Source: Fratercula arctica (lineage: Eukaryota > Chordata > Aves > Charadriiformes > Alcidae). Taken from it: a stretch of 64,000 nt of DNA. The notes beneath the pieces were generated by a model. That model ran no database searches and was not told the DNA's origin. It saw nothing but the letters and a program-made list of their open reading frames with translations. The stretch spans positions 5,006,001-5,070,000 of the forward strand of contig CANTUZ010000005.1 in NCBI GenBank assembly GCA_947846985.1, read 5' to 3'. Of this stretch, positions 63,600-64,000 are shown in pieces. The first letter of the stretch is position 1. Every line of letters starts with the position of its first letter. The translations under genes and the position numbers were made by a program.

Positions 63600-63960
63600 G
63601 ACCCCAGCAGGATGCCTGCCTGAGTTGCAGCTCAATAAATAATAATCACTTGTTATGCTAATAGTCACTATTTTCAATACCGTGATTTGCATACAGATCA
63701 CATGCATGTTAATTACAGTGTACGCATAGCCGGGTGATGCACGGCTTGGGTTTTGTCCTTAGCCTTTTCTTTTGTAAAATGATGCAGGTTAATGAATATT
63801 GCAAAGTTTTCGAGTGCAAATAAATAGGTGGTGCAATGACCAGCAGCACAGGTACGCCCTGGAGATAACCACACATACCAGAGACGGTTCTGGAAGAAGC
63901 CCAGGATTTGTGTCACCTCTGGCACTGACACCATCTGTCCTTGCACCTGAAAATAAAATG
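63600..63960. promoter_or_regulatory. Candidate conserved regulatory element (POU/homeodomain-word cluster)
   Basis: A dense set of words typical of developmental enhancers lies together: a variant octamer ATGCTAAT (63655-63662), the octamer ATTTGCAT (63685-63692) and TTAATTA (63709-63715), with further AT-rich homeobox-like words around them. The stretch contains no repeat or coding signal. Conservation cannot be measured from one sequence, so this is a hypothesis. Confidence 0.3.
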
Positions 63961-64000
63961 AAACAAAAGGCTGCATGAATACAGGATAATGCAATGATGC

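Larger units (their letters stand above)
1..64000 (+). other. NAV2: NAV2 locus, internal part of the gene (7 exons, 7 introns)
   Basis: The whole window sits inside one transcription unit read on the + strand. Seven separate segments translate to consecutive parts of vertebrate neuron navigator 2, in order, with consensus GT/AG boundaries and matching phases (2,1,2,1,2,2,2 at the exon ends). The paralogue NAV3 has a similar block, but the diagnostic pieces here (DTNVTTE, SWRLGQSSPRLQAGD, ASRGSSVCHVD, LGLYTRRLNRLPDG-like) fit NAV2 as I recall it. Neuron navigators are large cytoskeleton-associated proteins (UNC-53 family) that act at microtubule plus ends and in neurite outgrowth. Both ends of the gene are outside the window. 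Confidence 0.93.
49175..64000 (+). other. NAV2: NAV2 intron, first 14.8 kb, runs past the window end
   Basis: Begins GTAAGG. The next exon was looked for by its expected peptide and not found, so the intron continues beyond 64000. It contains one CR1 3' end (52101-52200), homopolymer tracts and AT-rich segments with homeodomain and POU-like words (about 51080-51330 and 63600-63960). No other gene was recognised. Confidence 0.75.

Noticed and set aside
49175..64000. Search for the next NAV2 exon (expected S-W-D-D-S-S-S-V-S-S-G-I-S-D)
   Set aside because: No segment encoding it was found by eye, so it is taken to lie beyond 64000.
1..64000. An undescribed defence, CRISPR or prokaryotic mobile system
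   Set aside because: No bacterial-type gene density, direct-repeat array or operon. All coding signal is NAV2 exons or CR1 remnants.

Overview
The window is a vertebrate chromosomal segment, most likely from a bird. It lies inside one large gene on the + strand, NAV2 (neuron navigator 2). The repeats are CR1 LINE fragments in both orientations, several with the typical ATTCTATG octamer 3' end. No Alu, L1 or B1-type repeats were seen. CR1 also occurs in crocodilians and turtles, so a bird is the best reading and not a proof.

Seven NAV2 coding exons were placed by translation plus GT/AG splice sites, and all intron phases agree across junctions: 1-68 (3' end of an exon), 4957-5114, 23623-24715, 27425-27537, 31023-31131, 33450-33839 and 49052-49174. 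Spliced together they give 2054 nt, an open frame of 684 codons plus two bases. The encoded part follows the N-terminal CH domain and precedes the coiled coils and AAA+ ATPase. It covers the end of the Gln/Pro-rich linker, the Ser/Pro/Lys-rich microtubule-tip region with three SxIP EB-binding motifs, and the conserved block before the next exon (expected to begin S-W-D-D). That next exon was not found, so the last intron runs past the window end. The start codon, CH domain, coiled coils, AAA+ domain and stop codon are all outside.

Layout: 1-5114 holds two exons around a 4.9-kb intron. 5115-23622 is an 18.5-kb intron with CR1 remnants, poly-A tracts and a CpG-dense patch. 23623-33839 is the exon-dense core (four exons). 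33840-49051 is a 15.2-kb intron with two CR1 copies on the + strand, one keeping a 5'-truncated ORF2 frame. 49175-64000 is the start of another long intron, mostly without recognisable features but with AT-rich stretches that look like conserved regulatory DNA.

Two observations stand out. First, a decayed copy of the 5' end of the 390-bp exon, with its upstream intron flank, lies about 1.2 kb upstream at roughly 32133-32327. It has lost its acceptor AG and has an in-frame stop, and a CR1 element later inserted only into the functional copy. Second, two CR1 copies of the same subfamily in opposite orientation, sharing a 113-nt perfect inverted match (20604-20716 and 37881-37993), flank the four-exon block and could pair in the pre-mRNA. 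No independent second gene, tRNA, rRNA, CRISPR or other prokaryotic system is supported.
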